Numbered from the stretch's first letter, positions 14,149-22,849 are shown. The stretch: 30,541 nt of DNA from CAZJFC01 sp964545245 (GCA_964545245.1 CAZJFC010000020.1:1-30541), one strand, 5' to 3'. The notes: generated by a model from the letters alone, not told the origin. Translations and numbers: made by a program.

Positions 14149-15939
14149 ATGAAACTCCTGCGTAAAATCATCACTATTGTTGCCGTTATCGTTGTTCTGA
14201 TTGGCGGAAGCAGCATCATCGCCTTGCAGTTCATCGATAAATCATTGCTTGAGAGAAAGGTGGAGGAGGCAACCGGCCGCAAAATGGTAATAGCGGGTGA
14301 GCTTAAGCCGCAGCTTAGCATGATGCCTTCAGTGAAGGTGACTGATGTCAGTTTCGCGAATGCGGAGTGGGGAACCCGTGCGGATATGGCAAAAATCGGG
14401 GAGTTGCAGGTTGAGCTTCAGCTTATTCCGCTGCTTTCTGGCGAAGTCAGGATAAACACTCTCGAAGTGAAAGATGCCGACATATTGCTGGAGAAAAAGG
14501 GCAATAAGTGGAATTTTGAGTTTGATAAGAAGGAAAGCGCAGACGGGAAAAAAGCCGCATCTGAGGAAAAACCGGATACGAAGAAAACCTCCCTTGATAT
14601 TGATAAGCTATTGATAACCAATTCATTATTAACAATAAAACAAGGAGCTGACCAAACCAGGGTCAATGCGGAAGAGATCAGCCTTGCGCCGGAAAACGGC
14701 AAATCACGCTTTAAATACAAGGGCAAGCTGAACAATGATGTGCTGAATATCAGCCTGCTCGCGCCGCGCGTGGCCGAGCTTATGGATGTGAAAAACTTCC
14801 CGGCGGAGGATGTCAATGTCCAGTTCGGCGATTATAAGATTAAGGGAAAAGCCGAGGTGAACCTTGAAGGCGCGAAGCCGAATGTAAATGCCGATCTATC
14901 GTCCGATAAAATTGTGCTTAAGGCAAAACCGGCTGCCAGCGCGGGCGATGCCCATGATGCAGGGGGTAAGAAAGCTGCCGGTTCTGACAAGCTGCCGTTT
15001 GACAGCTTTAATATGTTCAATGGGAATATTGCGCTGAAAATCGGCAGGTTTGAATCCGGCGATATTATCCTTGAAAATGTCTCAGCGCCGATAAAAGTGA
15101 ATAACGGTACCCTTACCATCAATCCGCTGAAGGCGGATTTTGCCAAAGGAAAAATTGATTCGGTAATAAAACTCTCACCCGCGCAGACCAGCATAAAGCT
15201 TGACGGCAAAAACCTTTCGATGGAGCAAATACTCGCGCAGCTTGCCGATATGAATGATTTCAAGGGCGGGGCAACCAGCATCGCGCTCGACCTCAAGGGC
15301 AGCGGTGACACGGTGGACAGGATAACCGGCAGCTTAAGCGGGCAGTCGAATATTTACATGGAAAAAGGTGTCTATACAAAGGCGCTTAACACCGGCTCTG
15401 TTGAGGAGTTTGCCAAGCTGCTGGGTGGTGGCTCATCGAAAAAATCAACCGACCTTAACTGCGTACTTGCCAATATCAAATGGAATGGCGGAGTGGGCAA
15501 AGTGGAGCAGATGGCGGTAGATACCAACTATGCCTATGTGCTGGGCAAGGGCGACATCAAGCTCAACTCCAAAAAAATTGATATGGTTTTAACACCTAAG
15601 GCAAAATCACCGGGGCTGGCAAGTTTTGCGGTCCCGGTTGCGGTTAAAGGCTCTATCACCAACCCTTCCTTCTTCCCCGACCCGCAGGGAACGGCGGTTA
15701 GCCTCGCCAAAAACTTTGCCGGGTTTTATACCGGTGGCATCAGCATTCTTGCCACGGAAGTGACGGACAGGTTGGGAATAACCGGTGAAAGCAACCCTTG
15801 CGCGGCGGCGCTTTCCGGCAAGGCGGGCGGCAGTGATGCGGCGGAAAATAAAAGAAGTGAAAAAATTACCAATCCTGTTAAAGATGTGACTGATAAAATC
15901 GGTCTGGATGATCTTTTTAAGAAAAAGAAATCCAAATAG
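14149..15939 (+). CDS. AsmA family protein
   Basis: AsmA-like protein of the repeating beta-groove type, anchored in the inner membrane and spanning the periplasm; family members are linked to outer-membrane assembly and phospholipid transport. It has 596 residues. One N-terminal membrane helix lies at about 6-26 (ITIVAVIVVLIGG). It is followed by the typical AsmA N-terminal domain (LERKVEEATGRKMVIAGEL, then LQVELQLIPLLSGEVRINTLEVKDADILLEKK). The C-terminal domain (about 330-520) includes YTKALNTGSVEEFAKLLGG and the GKGDIKLNSKKIDMVLTPKAK region. The end is lysine-rich. AGAGGG precedes the ATG. The BKACE gene follows after 18 bp on the same strand. Which AsmA-clan paralogue this is cannot be told. 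Confidence 0.88.
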   Translation: MKLLRKIITIVAVIVVLIGGSSIIALQFIDKSLLERKVEEATGRKMVIAGELKPQLSMMPSVKVTDVSFANAEWGTRADMAKIGELQVELQLIPLLSGEVRINTLEVKDADILLEKKGNKWNFEFDKKESADGKKAASEEKPDTKKTSLDIDKLLITNSLLTIKQGADQTRVNAEEISLAPENGKSRFKYKGKLNNDVLNISLLAPRVAELMDVKNFPAEDVNVQFGDYKIKGKAEVNLEGAKPNVNADLSSDKIVLKAKPAASAGDAHDAGGKKAAGSDKLPFDSFNMFNGNIALKIGRFESGDIILENVSAPIKVNNGTLTINPLKADFAKGKIDSVIKLSPAQTSIKLDGKNLSMEQILAQLADMNDFKGGATSIALDLKGSGDTVDRITGSLSGQSNIYMEKGVYTKALNTGSVEEFAKLLGGGSSKKSTDLNCVLANIKWNGGVGKVEQMAVDTNYAYVLGKGDIKLNSKKIDMVLTPKAKSPGLASFAVPVAVKGSITNPSFFPDPQGTAVSLAKNFAGFYTGGISILATEVTDRLGITGESNPCAAALSGKAGGSDAAENKRSEKITNPVKDVTDKIGLDDLFKKKKSK

Positions 15940-15957
15940 AATTGGAGTATCTTACAT

Positions 15958-16797
15958 ATGAAACGTTCGATAATTACGGTTGCGCCGAACGGTGCGCGCA
16001 AAACCAAGGAAGATTTGCAGCAAATTCCCCTATGGGCAGATGAAATCGCGGTTGAGGCGGCAAACTGCGCCGAGGCTGGCGCGGCGATAATCCACCTCCA
16101 CGTGCGCGACGAGAACCAGGGGCATACGATCGACCCGGATATTTACCGCCGTACGATCGATGCGATACGCGACAAGGCCGGTGATAAGATAATCGTGCAG
16201 GCAACCTCTGAGGCGTGCGGGATTTATACCCCGGAACAGCAGATGCAGATGGTGCGTGACCTCAGGCCGGAAGCGGTTTCAATCGCAGTGCGCGAGTTCA
16301 TCCCATCGCCGGATTATGAGGGCAGGGTGGGCGAGTTCTTGCACTGGGTGCAGGAAAATAATATCTGGCCGCAATTCATTTTGTATAGCCCGGACGAGTT
16401 GCGCTATTTCGCTGATTTATGCGCCCGCGGGCTGGTTCCGGCGGCGCATCATTTCGTGTTGCTGGTGCTCGGCAAAAAACAGCGCGTGGCAACAGCCGAT
16501 GCTTTCGCAAAGCCGGAAGACCTCAATCCCTTCCTTGATACCCTCAAAGAGCTTGGTTTCAAGCATGACTGGGCAATTTGCGCTTTTGGCGGCAATGAGA
16601 ATGCCTGCGTCAGCTATGCGCTGGAAAATGGCGGCCATGCGCGCATCGGGTTTGAGAACAACCATTTGCGGATTGACCAATCCACGGCGGGAAGCAACGC
16701 GGAACTGATTACGCAATTCGTGAAAACGGCTGATATCAGGCCTTATACGGCGAATGAGGTGCGTGAGAAATTTTCAGTATATAATAAAGCTGCCTAG
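15958..16797 (+). CDS. Beta-keto acid cleavage enzyme (BKACE, DUF849 family)
   Basis: Zn-dependent TIM-barrel enzyme of the family founded on 3-keto-5-aminohexanoate cleavage enzyme (Kce) of lysine fermentation. Members condense a beta-keto acid with acetyl-CoA, releasing acetoacetate and a new CoA ester. The 279 residues fit the family. The metal-binding H46-x-H48 is in AAIIHLHVRD, and the C-terminal signature GGHARIGFENN is present, along with ITVAPNGAR at the N-terminus and VREFIPSPDYEG in the middle. The substrate cannot be read from sequence, since BKACE members differ widely (dehydrocarnitine, keto-aminohexanoate and others). It follows the AsmA gene closely and its stop overlaps the convergent DUF2336 gene by 4 bp (CTAG). 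A strict link to AsmA is not suggested. Confidence 0.88.
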   Translation: MKRSIITVAPNGARKTKEDLQQIPLWADEIAVEAANCAEAGAAIIHLHVRDENQGHTIDPDIYRRTIDAIRDKAGDKIIVQATSEACGIYTPEQQMQMVRDLRPEAVSIAVREFIPSPDYEGRVGEFLHWVQENNIWPQFILYSPDELRYFADLCARGLVPAAHHFVLLVLGKKQRVATADAFAKPEDLNPFLDTLKELGFKHDWAICAFGGNENACVSYALENGGHARIGFENNHLRIDQSTAGSNAELITQFVKTADIRPYTANEVREKFSVYNKAA

Positions 16798-17915
16798 TTT
16801 TCGTAAACCCGGTAGCGCTGGCTTTGCTTGGCGATTGCCATCATATAGGAAAGATATTCAATCTGCGTACTGTCGGCGAAGAACTCAAGTTTGCCTATTA
16901 GCCATTTGCAGAAATCCTTCACGCTGATGTCATTATCGGTGGCTTTTTTCTCGTCGGTGAGTTTGATTACAAGCTCGACCGCGTCGCTGAGTTTTTCCGG
17001 GATTCCCGCTTTTGCGAGCAGGAGTGAAAGCCCGCGCCTTCCGCCGTCACGTATGATGATTTCGGCATTGGTTATAGGGATGCCTGCGCGTTTGGCGAGT
17101 GACGAGATGAAGAAGCGTTTCCTGCCCATGCACAACCCGCTCAGGATTATGGAAGGCGTCAGCTTGCCGAAATTGTACAGGTGGTTCACGAGGTAATCTA
17201 TTTCGCTGTTTTTGGATGAATGGTCGATTACCGAAAGCACGGAAATTTCAAGGCTGTGGCTGGCATAGGTATCAAGCGCCGCCGGAGTAATGTTATATTT
17301 CGAGCGGATTTCCTTCACGATATTGGAGGAAACTTCGGACATCATTTTTTCGACCAGAACGGTGGGCAGGCTCGCCCGCCCGATGATTTTCCGCATGATT
17401 GTGCTGTTGCCGGCATATTTATCGATCAGCTCCTCATAATCCTGCTCGCTGGAGATGAAATCGTTATTGCTGCAAACAATTTCCAGCACTTCCGGGTTGC
17501 CGGTATCCATCAGCGTGTTGCGGATGGTGCGTGTGAGGTTTTTACGCCGCGCGACTGCCAGTATTTTCTGCACCTCGGAATCATTCACGATGTCGCACAG
17601 GTCTTCCTCGGTCAGGACTTCGGAAAACTGCAACATTGGGATTGCGACTTCCGCCACGTCTTTTGCCAGTTGCAGGGCAATGTCATGCGGCAGGTTTTTC
17701 GCAAGTTTGAGTGATTCCGAAAGTGTCGCGCGCACCCTGACTTCAACATCTTTCGCGAGAAGGCGGAAGATTTCCTCCGCAATTGTGATTTCTTCAGGCG
17801 AAAAGCTGTTCGTCAGGTAGTCAAATGAGATTTTTTTGGTCACACTGATCCTGGCGTCAGAATCATGGTTGTTGACGAGCTGCAATACATCATTTGTTGT
17901 CAGTGACAGCGCCAT
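16794..17915 (-). CDS. DUF2336 domain protein, paralogue 1
   Basis: Helical-repeat protein of the alphaproteobacterial DUF2336 family, function not established. It has 373 residues. The N-terminal 230 residues hold HEAT-like helix pairs (LLAKDVEVRVRATLSESLKLAKNLPHDIALQLAKDV, then VQKILAVARRKNLT). A second helical region follows (LGK-type helices, CMGRKRFFISSLAKRAGIP, residues about 265-290). No signal peptide or membrane segment. A homologous gene with the same layout lies directly upstream on the same strand (17959-19092, 43 bp away), so the pair arose by tandem duplication and is probably an operon. It is convergent with the BKACE gene. Confidence 0.82.
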   Translation of the reverse strand: MALSLTTNDVLQLVNNHDSDARISVTKKISFDYLTNSFSPEEITIAEEIFRLLAKDVEVRVRATLSESLKLAKNLPHDIALQLAKDVAEVAIPMLQFSEVLTEEDLCDIVNDSEVQKILAVARRKNLTRTIRNTLMDTGNPEVLEIVCSNNDFISSEQDYEELIDKYAGNSTIMRKIIGRASLPTVLVEKMMSEVSSNIVKEIRSKYNITPAALDTYASHSLEISVLSVIDHSSKNSEIDYLVNHLYNFGKLTPSIILSGLCMGRKRFFISSLAKRAGIPITNAEIIIRDGGRRGLSLLLAKAGIPEKLSDAVELVIKLTDEKKATDNDISVKDFCKWLIGKLEFFADSTQIEYLSYMMAIAKQSQRYRVYEN

Positions 17916-17958
17916 AAGGATAATTATATAATATATCTCTTAACTATTGCTTAAATAA

Positions 17959-19092
17959 TTAAGAAATATTAGTCTTTTTGATATTGTGACCTACGATAGT
18001 GACCAAATAATCAATATTTTCAATATTTTCAGTGTTTGCAGCAGAGGTAATTTTGTGGAAAATACGATATGGGGCTTTTTCCACATCCTGACCGGAGATG
18101 TAGTCCTCATGGACGATGGTGAGCAGCTTATAGAAGCTATCCTTCATTGAGTCGGGCAGGCCGCATTTTTCGTATAATCCTTCATATCCCCGGTTGTCGC
18201 CGGAGTCCCAGAGCAATTTACGGACATTTTCCGCATGAAGCCCCGCCATTTTGGCGATTGCGGCTTCAAAAAACGTCAGGTTACCAAGGCTTAGCGCCTT
18301 TACCAGCAGTGAAAATGAGATCTCGTTATCATTATGCAGGCGGGTGATAATATCATTCAGCGGTATGCTGTGCGGATGGTTTTCGGCATGGGCGCGTATC
18401 ATGCCCAGAACCACCCATTCTTTTGAGCTTTCAATCAATTTGCTGACTGTTTCCTTCGGGATATTATAGTTTTTTATCAGGGTGTTCTGCAATTCGCCGG
18501 AAACCCTGACAAGCAGGTCATGCGCCTGGTTAACGCTTATCTGCTGGTTTTCGATCAGTGATTTGATAAGCACCTGGTTACTGCCGTGGGTCCTGATTAA
18601 CTGTTCCTTGTTGTTATCGCTGAGCACGGAGTGTTTATTGGTCAGCAATGTTTCCACGGCTTCAACCGCAGCTTCGGCGATGATTGTGCCGTTAACGTTT
18701 TCGGAAAGGTTAGGGCGTTTTGCGACGGCGACCTGCCTTTTGTCGTTTCCGTTGCGGACGATATTGATGAGGTCTGCCTCGTTCAGCAGGGTTGAATTGC
18801 TGATTACCGGCAGCGCAACGAAATCATCGAGGTCATGCGCGAGTTTCAGTGCTACGTCATAAGGCAGGCTGGTGCTTTCCGAGAATTGCTCGGCTATGCT
18901 CTGGCGGATGCGCGAGGAAATATCGGCGGCAAGGTAGCGCAGGATTTCATCGGCAATTTCCTTTTCCTGCGCGGCGAGGTTCTGCGCCGAGAAATTTCCC
19001 TGAAGCTTGCCTATCAATTCAACTTTGGCTTCTTCCGAGGGGTTGTCACGGAGCTTGAGCACGTCATCAATACTGAAATTATAATCGGACAT
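17959..19092 (-). CDS. DUF2336 domain protein, paralogue 2
   Basis: It has 377 residues and the same architecture as its downstream neighbour. Shared pieces include EIADEILRYLAADISSRIRQSIAEQF versus EIFRLLAKDVEVRVRATLSESL, LPYDVALKLAHDL versus LPHDIALQLAKDV, and LSLGNLTFFEAAIAKMAGL versus LCMGRKRFFISSLAKRAGI. The two copies have diverged widely, so the duplication is old. AAGGAGT precedes the ATG, making this the first gene of the pair. It is soluble and probably a HEAT-like scaffold. I do not know its partner. Confidence 0.82.
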   Translation of the reverse strand: MSDYNFSIDDVLKLRDNPSEEAKVELIGKLQGNFSAQNLAAQEKEIADEILRYLAADISSRIRQSIAEQFSESTSLPYDVALKLAHDLDDFVALPVISNSTLLNEADLINIVRNGNDKRQVAVAKRPNLSENVNGTIIAEAAVEAVETLLTNKHSVLSDNNKEQLIRTHGSNQVLIKSLIENQQISVNQAHDLLVRVSGELQNTLIKNYNIPKETVSKLIESSKEWVVLGMIRAHAENHPHSIPLNDIITRLHNDNEISFSLLVKALSLGNLTFFEAAIAKMAGLHAENVRKLLWDSGDNRGYEGLYEKCGLPDSMKDSFYKLLTIVHEDYISGQDVEKAPYRIFHKITSAANTENIENIDYLVTIVGHNIKKTNIS

Positions 19093-19219
19093 AGAACTCC
19101 TTTTATTGTCAAGTCTAACCGCTAAAAATTAATAGGAGGTTAAATAAAATGTCTGATTTCATGTGTTCGGGGCATGTTTATGTCGGAATTTTGCAGGAAT
19201 ATGGTATAATAAGGGTTCT

Positions 19220-20077
19220 ATGCGTTACCTGTCCGGCCTTTTTTTGTTTTTTCTTGCGCTTAGTGGCTGCACCAATACGCAAATATTCCTTGCGAACCTG
19301 CCATCCAACCTTGGTTCGTATACTTCACATAACAACATCAAATACGGCAGCGAGGAATGGCAATACCTGAACCTGTTCCAGCCGGATGTGGAAGACGGTG
19401 AAAAAGTCCCCATTGTGGTCTTTATTTACGGCGGCAAGTGGAAATCCGGCGAAAAAGAAAGGTATAAATTCGCCGGGGAGGCGTTCACCGCGCGCGGATA
19501 TGTCGCGGTAGTCCCGGATTATGTAAAATACCCGCAAGGCAAATTCCCGCAATTCGTGAAGGATGTGGCGCTGGCCGTGAAATGGGTGCATGAGAACGCT
19601 GCTGAATATAGCGGCGACAGGAATAATATATTCCTAGTCGGCCATTCCGCCGGGGCGCATATAGCAGGATTATTGGCCGCGGATGGGCGGTATCTGGAGG
19701 AAGTCGGCGGTAATACGGGCTGGATAAAAGGCGTTGTCGGGATGGCGGGGCCTTATGCCTTTAACCCGGCTGATTATAAACTCACTAAAACTTTCGGCGG
19801 TGATGACAACCTGCCGGACTCGCAGGTGATAAATTTCATCACCGGAAAAGAGCCGCCTTTCCTGTTGCTGCACGGCCTGAAAGACAATGTGGTGAACCCA
19901 AGCCAGAGCGATACGCTGGCCGACCGCATAAAGGAAAGGGGCGGGGTAGCCGAGGTGATATATTATGATAACGTTGATCACCGCGGGCCGATACGCGCCC
20001 TGACACGCTATTACCGCCGTGATTTCAGCGTGCTGCCCGATATCGTGACATTTATCCAGAAATACAGAAGCCCCTAA
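19220..20077 (+). CDS. Alpha/beta hydrolase (esterase type), predicted lipoprotein
   Basis: Secreted, membrane-tethered hydrolase. From the ATG at 19220 it has 285 residues and starts with a lipoprotein signal ending LSGC (C17). The hydrolase fold shows VFIYGGKW (68-74) for the oxyanion hole, the nucleophile elbow GHSAG (141-145, S143), D222 in HGLKDNVV and H254 in DNVDHRGP. The pattern is that of the BD-FAE/carboxylesterase group. The substrate is unknown; feruloyl-esterase-like and kynurenine-formamidase-like activities are both plausible. The frame opens at 19163, but the later ATG begins the signal peptide and has AAGGG upstream. A perfect TATAAT at 19205-19210 lies almost on the start, so its promoter role is unclear. 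Confidence 0.86.
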   Translation: MRYLSGLFLFFLALSGCTNTQIFLANLPSNLGSYTSHNNIKYGSEEWQYLNLFQPDVEDGEKVPIVVFIYGGKWKSGEKERYKFAGEAFTARGYVAVVPDYVKYPQGKFPQFVKDVALAVKWVHENAAEYSGDRNNIFLVGHSAGAHIAGLLAADGRYLEEVGGNTGWIKGVVGMAGPYAFNPADYKLTKTFGGDDNLPDSQVINFITGKEPPFLLLHGLKDNVVNPSQSDTLADRIKERGGVAEVIYYDNVDHRGPIRALTRYYRRDFSVLPDIVTFIQKYRSP

Positions 20078-20079
20078 TT

Positions 20080-20568
20080 TTATCTTCCGCGTGGTTGACG
20101 TACATCTTCATCATCTGTGATTCTGAGTCCCTCTTCCAAGCCTTTTGATATCGCATCCATAATATCGCTTATGGTTTCCCAGCAGGTAGCGCTTTCCTCA
20201 TTTGCGACTTCCTCGCGTGTGACTTCCTTACTTATGGTAACGCCAAATTTTTCCTGCGCTGCCATGCGGATTTCATCGGCATCTCCTTCATCAAATCTGG
20301 GGTCAATGTCAGTAAGTATCGTGCCCGGTCCATATTTTAGTTTTGCTTCTTCTATGCTAAGCTCGGTATGGTTATTTTTATGCAGGATATCAAAAACAAA
20401 GTTTATTACATCCCTGATGTCCCATTGGCTTTGATATAAAATTTTATAAGCAGCAGGAGGAGTCTTATCCGCCCAACCGTCCGTATCTGTATCTGGTTGT
20501 GGATGCCCGGCCACATGTTTATAACTGCGGCTTGGCCTTGCTCTTTGCCCTGTTCTTTTCGCTGCCAT
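20080..20568 (-). CDS. Uncharacterised protein with an acyl-carrier-like C-terminal half
   Basis: It has 162 residues from the ATG at 20568, chosen because AGGAG sits seven bases upstream (an in-frame ATG at 20586 lacks this). The first 30 residues are basic and Arg/Lys/Ser-rich, then come helices (LYQSQWDIRDVINFVFDIL). The last 80 residues recall the acyl carrier fold in helix spacing: GTILTDIDPRFDEGDADEIRMAAQEKFGVTIS, then ETISDIMDAI. The phosphopantetheine Ser of the DSL motif is absent (DAD at that place), so it would not carry acyl groups. The resemblance is weak and by eye. It stands alone, convergent with the hydrolase gene (2 bp apart). Confidence 0.65.
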   Translation of the reverse strand: MAAKRTGQRARPSRSYKHVAGHPQPDTDTDGWADKTPPAAYKILYQSQWDIRDVINFVFDILHKNNHTELSIEEAKLKYGPGTILTDIDPRFDEGDADEIRMAAQEKFGVTISKEVTREEVANEESATCWETISDIMDAISKGLEEGLRITDDEDVRQPRGR

Positions 20569-20686
20569 GTAAATGCTCCTGCGCAATCTATGATTACTTG
20601 TTTATGTATCTGCACATTATCATAAAGCGGAACCTAGTTGCTACTATTTTTTAACTAATTCATTTTTATATTTATAAAACAGCATG

Positions 20687-21134
20687 TTAAGCTATCTTTT
20701 TATAAATCTCCGCGCCTTGTTCCTTGAACTTTTCCGCCATTTCCTGCTCGCCTTGCCTGGCGGAGTCGGCATCTGCGGTTACGGAATTTATTTTAGCAAA
20801 TTCGCGCACTTCCTGCGAGATCCTCATCGAACAGAATTTCGGGCCGCACATCGAACAGAAATGCGCCAGCTTCGCCCCTTCTGCGGGCAGGGTTTCGTCG
20901 TGGAATTCCCTTGCTTTTTCCGGGTCGAGGCTGAGGTTGAACTGGTCCATCCAGCGGAACTCGAACCTCGCGCGGCTGACTGCGTCATCACGCAGTTTCG
21001 CGCCCGGCCAGCCCTTGGCCAGATCCGCCGCGTGTGCCGCCAGCTTATAAGTCACCACACCTGTCCTCACATCTTCCTTATCCGGCAGTCCCAGATGTTC
21101 TTGCGGCGTTACATAGCAAAGCATCGCCGTGCCA
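20687..21134 (-). CDS. thiC: Phosphomethylpyrimidine synthase ThiC, C-terminal part
   Basis: Continuation of thiC after the assembly gap. It begins with the end of GTAMLCYVTPQEHLGLP, contains KARFEF-type conserved sequence (SRARFEFRWMDQFNLSLDP) and carries the radical-SAM cluster motif of ThiC near its end, C-x2-C-x4-C in HFCSMCGPKFCSM. Only the C-terminal third is here; its open reading frame as assembled starts at an internal Met (21124) and should not be taken as a separate gene. Joined to the N-terminal part at the 20-base repeat it gives a single frame of 636 codons. Confidence 0.88.
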
Positions 21135-22707
21135 GTAGTGGGTCAGTCGGAGGCTGGTGACAAGCGGGCAGAGTCCAAAAAAGCAGGACGTCGCGCCAAG
21201 CCTGCTCCAGACGCNNNNNNNNNNAGCAAAGCATCGCCGTGCCATACCAGCCGATCTGCGCTGCGCCGATTGCGCTGGTGATGTGGTCATAACCCGGCGC
21301 GATATCGGTTGTGAGCGGGCCAAGCGTATAGAATGGCGCTTCATAACATTCGGATAATTGCTTATCCATGTTTTCCTTAATCAGGTGCATCGGCACGTGT
21401 CCGGGGCCTTCGATCATCACCTGAACATCATGCTCCCATGCTTTTTTGGTTAGCTCGCCTAGCGTTTTTAATTCGGCAAACTGCGCTTCATCATTGGCGT
21501 CGGCGATCGAGCCGGGGCGGAGGCCGTCACCCAGCGAGAAGGCAACGTCATAGGCTTTCATGATCTCGCAGATTTCCCCGAAATGCTCATACGCAAAATT
21601 TTCCTTATGATGGGCAAGGCACCATTTCGCGTGGATTGAACCCCCGCGCGAAACAATCCCGGTTACGCGGTTGGCGGTGAGCGGCACATAAGGCAGCAGC
21701 ACCCCTGCGTGGATGGTGAAGTAATCAACTCCTTGCTCTGCCTGCTCGATGAGCGTATCGCGGTAAATCTCCCATGTCAGGTCTTCGGCGACGCCGCCGA
21801 CTTTTTCAAGCGCCTGATAGATTGGCACGGTGCCGACCGGAACCGGGCAGTTGCGCAATATCCATTCGCGGGTTTCGTGGATGTTCTTGCCGGTGGAAAG
21901 GTCCATCAGCGTGTCGCCGCCCCAGCGGGTTGACCACACCATTTTCTCGACTTCTTCGGCAATGCCGGAAGTGACCGCCGAATTGCCGATATTAGCGTTG
22001 ATCTTCACGCTGAAATTGCGCCCGATTATCATCGGCTCGGATTCCGGGTGGTTGATGTTGGAAGGGATGATCGCACGGCCTGCGGCAACTTCCTGACGCA
22101 CAAATTCCGGGGTAATGAAATCCGGGAATTCCGCGCCGAAACGCTGCCCACTGAATTTGTCATTGCGAGCGGAGCGAAGCAATCCAGGCTGGATTGCCGC
22201 GTCGCCTCCGGCTCCTCGCAATGACGGATTTTCTATAGCAGCCTTCCTCCCCACATTCTCGCGGATGGCGATATATTCCATTTCCGGCGTGATAATGCCC
22301 TTCCGCGCATAATGCATCTGCGTAACGTTCGCGCCTTTTTTGGCGCGAAGGGTCTTGATATTGCCACGGTCAAAAGCTTCGATATCAAGCACTTGCCCGG
22401 CTTTCAGGCCGTTATCTTCCGGTTTTACGCGGCGGCCTTCATAGTTTTCGGTGTCCCCCCGCGCGGCGATCCATTTCGCGCGGATTTTATCGATGCCCTT
22501 TTTAATATCGATATTCTTTGAAGGGTCGGTGTAAGGGCCGCTAGTGTCATAAACCCAGAAATCCGGCTCTTTCGCCTGTTCCGAAAGCTGGATCTCGCGC
22601 ATGGCAACCCATATATCATCGAACATTTCGCCTTTCACATAGACCTTGCGCGAGGCAGGGAACGGCGTGGTGGTGATTTTATCGATTGTTTGCGGGTTTT
22701 TTGACAT
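21109..22707 (-). CDS. thiC: Phosphomethylpyrimidine synthase ThiC, N-terminal part (frame broken by gap)
   Basis: ThiC is the non-canonical radical-SAM enzyme that rearranges aminoimidazole ribotide into HMP phosphate, the pyrimidine half of thiamine. The conserved core is intact: SNINHPESEPMIIGRNF, NANIGNSAVTS, IHAGVLL, GDGLRPGSIADANDEAQF, MIEGPGHVPMH and LGPLTTDIAPGYDHITSAIGAAQIGW. At GTAMLC the frame meets gap 2 and runs 39 spurious residues to 21109; true thiC resumes at 21134. Residues about 161-183 are an in-frame palindromic insertion absent from E. coli ThiC, in a loop between the IRENV and FGAEFP segments. AAGGT precedes the ATG. No TPP riboswitch is visible in the 142-bp upstream gap. 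Confidence 0.88.
   Translation of the reverse strand: MSKNPQTIDKITTTPFPASRKVYVKGEMFDDIWVAMREIQLSEQAKEPDFWVYDTSGPYTDPSKNIDIKKGIDKIRAKWIAARGDTENYEGRRVKPEDNGLKAGQVLDIEAFDRGNIKTLRAKKGANVTQMHYARKGIITPEMEYIAIRENVGRKAAIENPSLRGAGGDAAIQPGLLRSARNDKFSGQRFGAEFPDFITPEFVRQEVAAGRAIIPSNINHPESEPMIIGRNFSVKINANIGNSAVTSGIAEEVEKMVWSTRWGGDTLMDLSTGKNIHETREWILRNCPVPVGTVPIYQALEKVGGVAEDLTWEIYRDTLIEQAEQGVDYFTIHAGVLLPYVPLTANRVTGIVSRGGSIHAKWCLAHHKENFAYEHFGEICEIMKAYDVAFSLGDGLRPGSIADANDEAQFAELKTLGELTKKAWEHDVQVMIEGPGHVPMHLIKENMDKQLSECYEAPFYTLGPLTTDIAPGYDHITSAIGAAQIGWYGTAMLCXXXXRLEQAWRDVLLFWTLPACHQPPTDPLLARRCFAM
21135..21224. other. Misplaced contig tail plus assembly gap 2 inside thiC
   Basis: A 20-base string (AGCAAAGCATCGCCGTGCCA) occurs at 21115-21134 and again at 21225-21244. 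Between the copies lie 80 unrelated bases and 10 N. Collapsing the two copies removes 110 bases and restores a continuous thiC frame. The likeliest reading is a failed contig overlap with a wrong or chimeric tail. A real insertion with a 20-bp target duplication is the alternative. Confidence 0.8.
22159..22225. repeat. GTCATTGCGAG palindrome inside thiC
   Basis: 67 bp: GTCATTGCGAGC...AATCCAG-GC-TGGATT...CTCGCAATGAC, an inverted repeat with an inner perfect palindrome. It is read in frame on the minus strand as part of ThiC (about residues 161-183). Relatives: 29816-29888 in bioF, half copy at 5151-5180. Confidence 0.85.
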
Positions 22708-22794
22708 GACAGACCTTAAAAGGGGATTTTTTGTACCCCATACTTAAGCCTGCCAGCCGGATTTTTCAACCCTTATTAGCCATTCAGCGAGATA

Positions 22795-22811
22795 ATTAAC
22801 CAAAAGTTAAT
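22795..22811. promoter_or_regulatory. Inverted repeat ATTAAC-N5-GTTAAT in the thiC upstream gap
   Basis: A perfect 6-bp inverted repeat about 90 bp upstream of thiC and 40 bp upstream of the divergent small gene. It has operator-like form, but I know of no regulator with this site. AT-rich context makes chance possible. Confidence 0.25.
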
Positions 22812-22849
22812 ATTAAAATGTTATATTATTGGATGGGTAAGGGGGAGTT

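Noticed and set aside
19149..19370. 73-codon frame with a strong AGGAGGT before its ATG, overlapping the start of the hydrolase gene
   Set aside because: It runs out of frame across the conserved lipoprotein signal and hydrolase start, and its peptide is Cys/Phe-rich without a recognisable pattern. A short leader peptide is possible, but the sequence alone does not support a gene.
21135..21214. 80-base stretch in thiC as a mobile element
   Set aside because: No terminal inverted repeats or coding content; the 20-base duplication and adjacent N run are better explained by an unmerged contig overlap.
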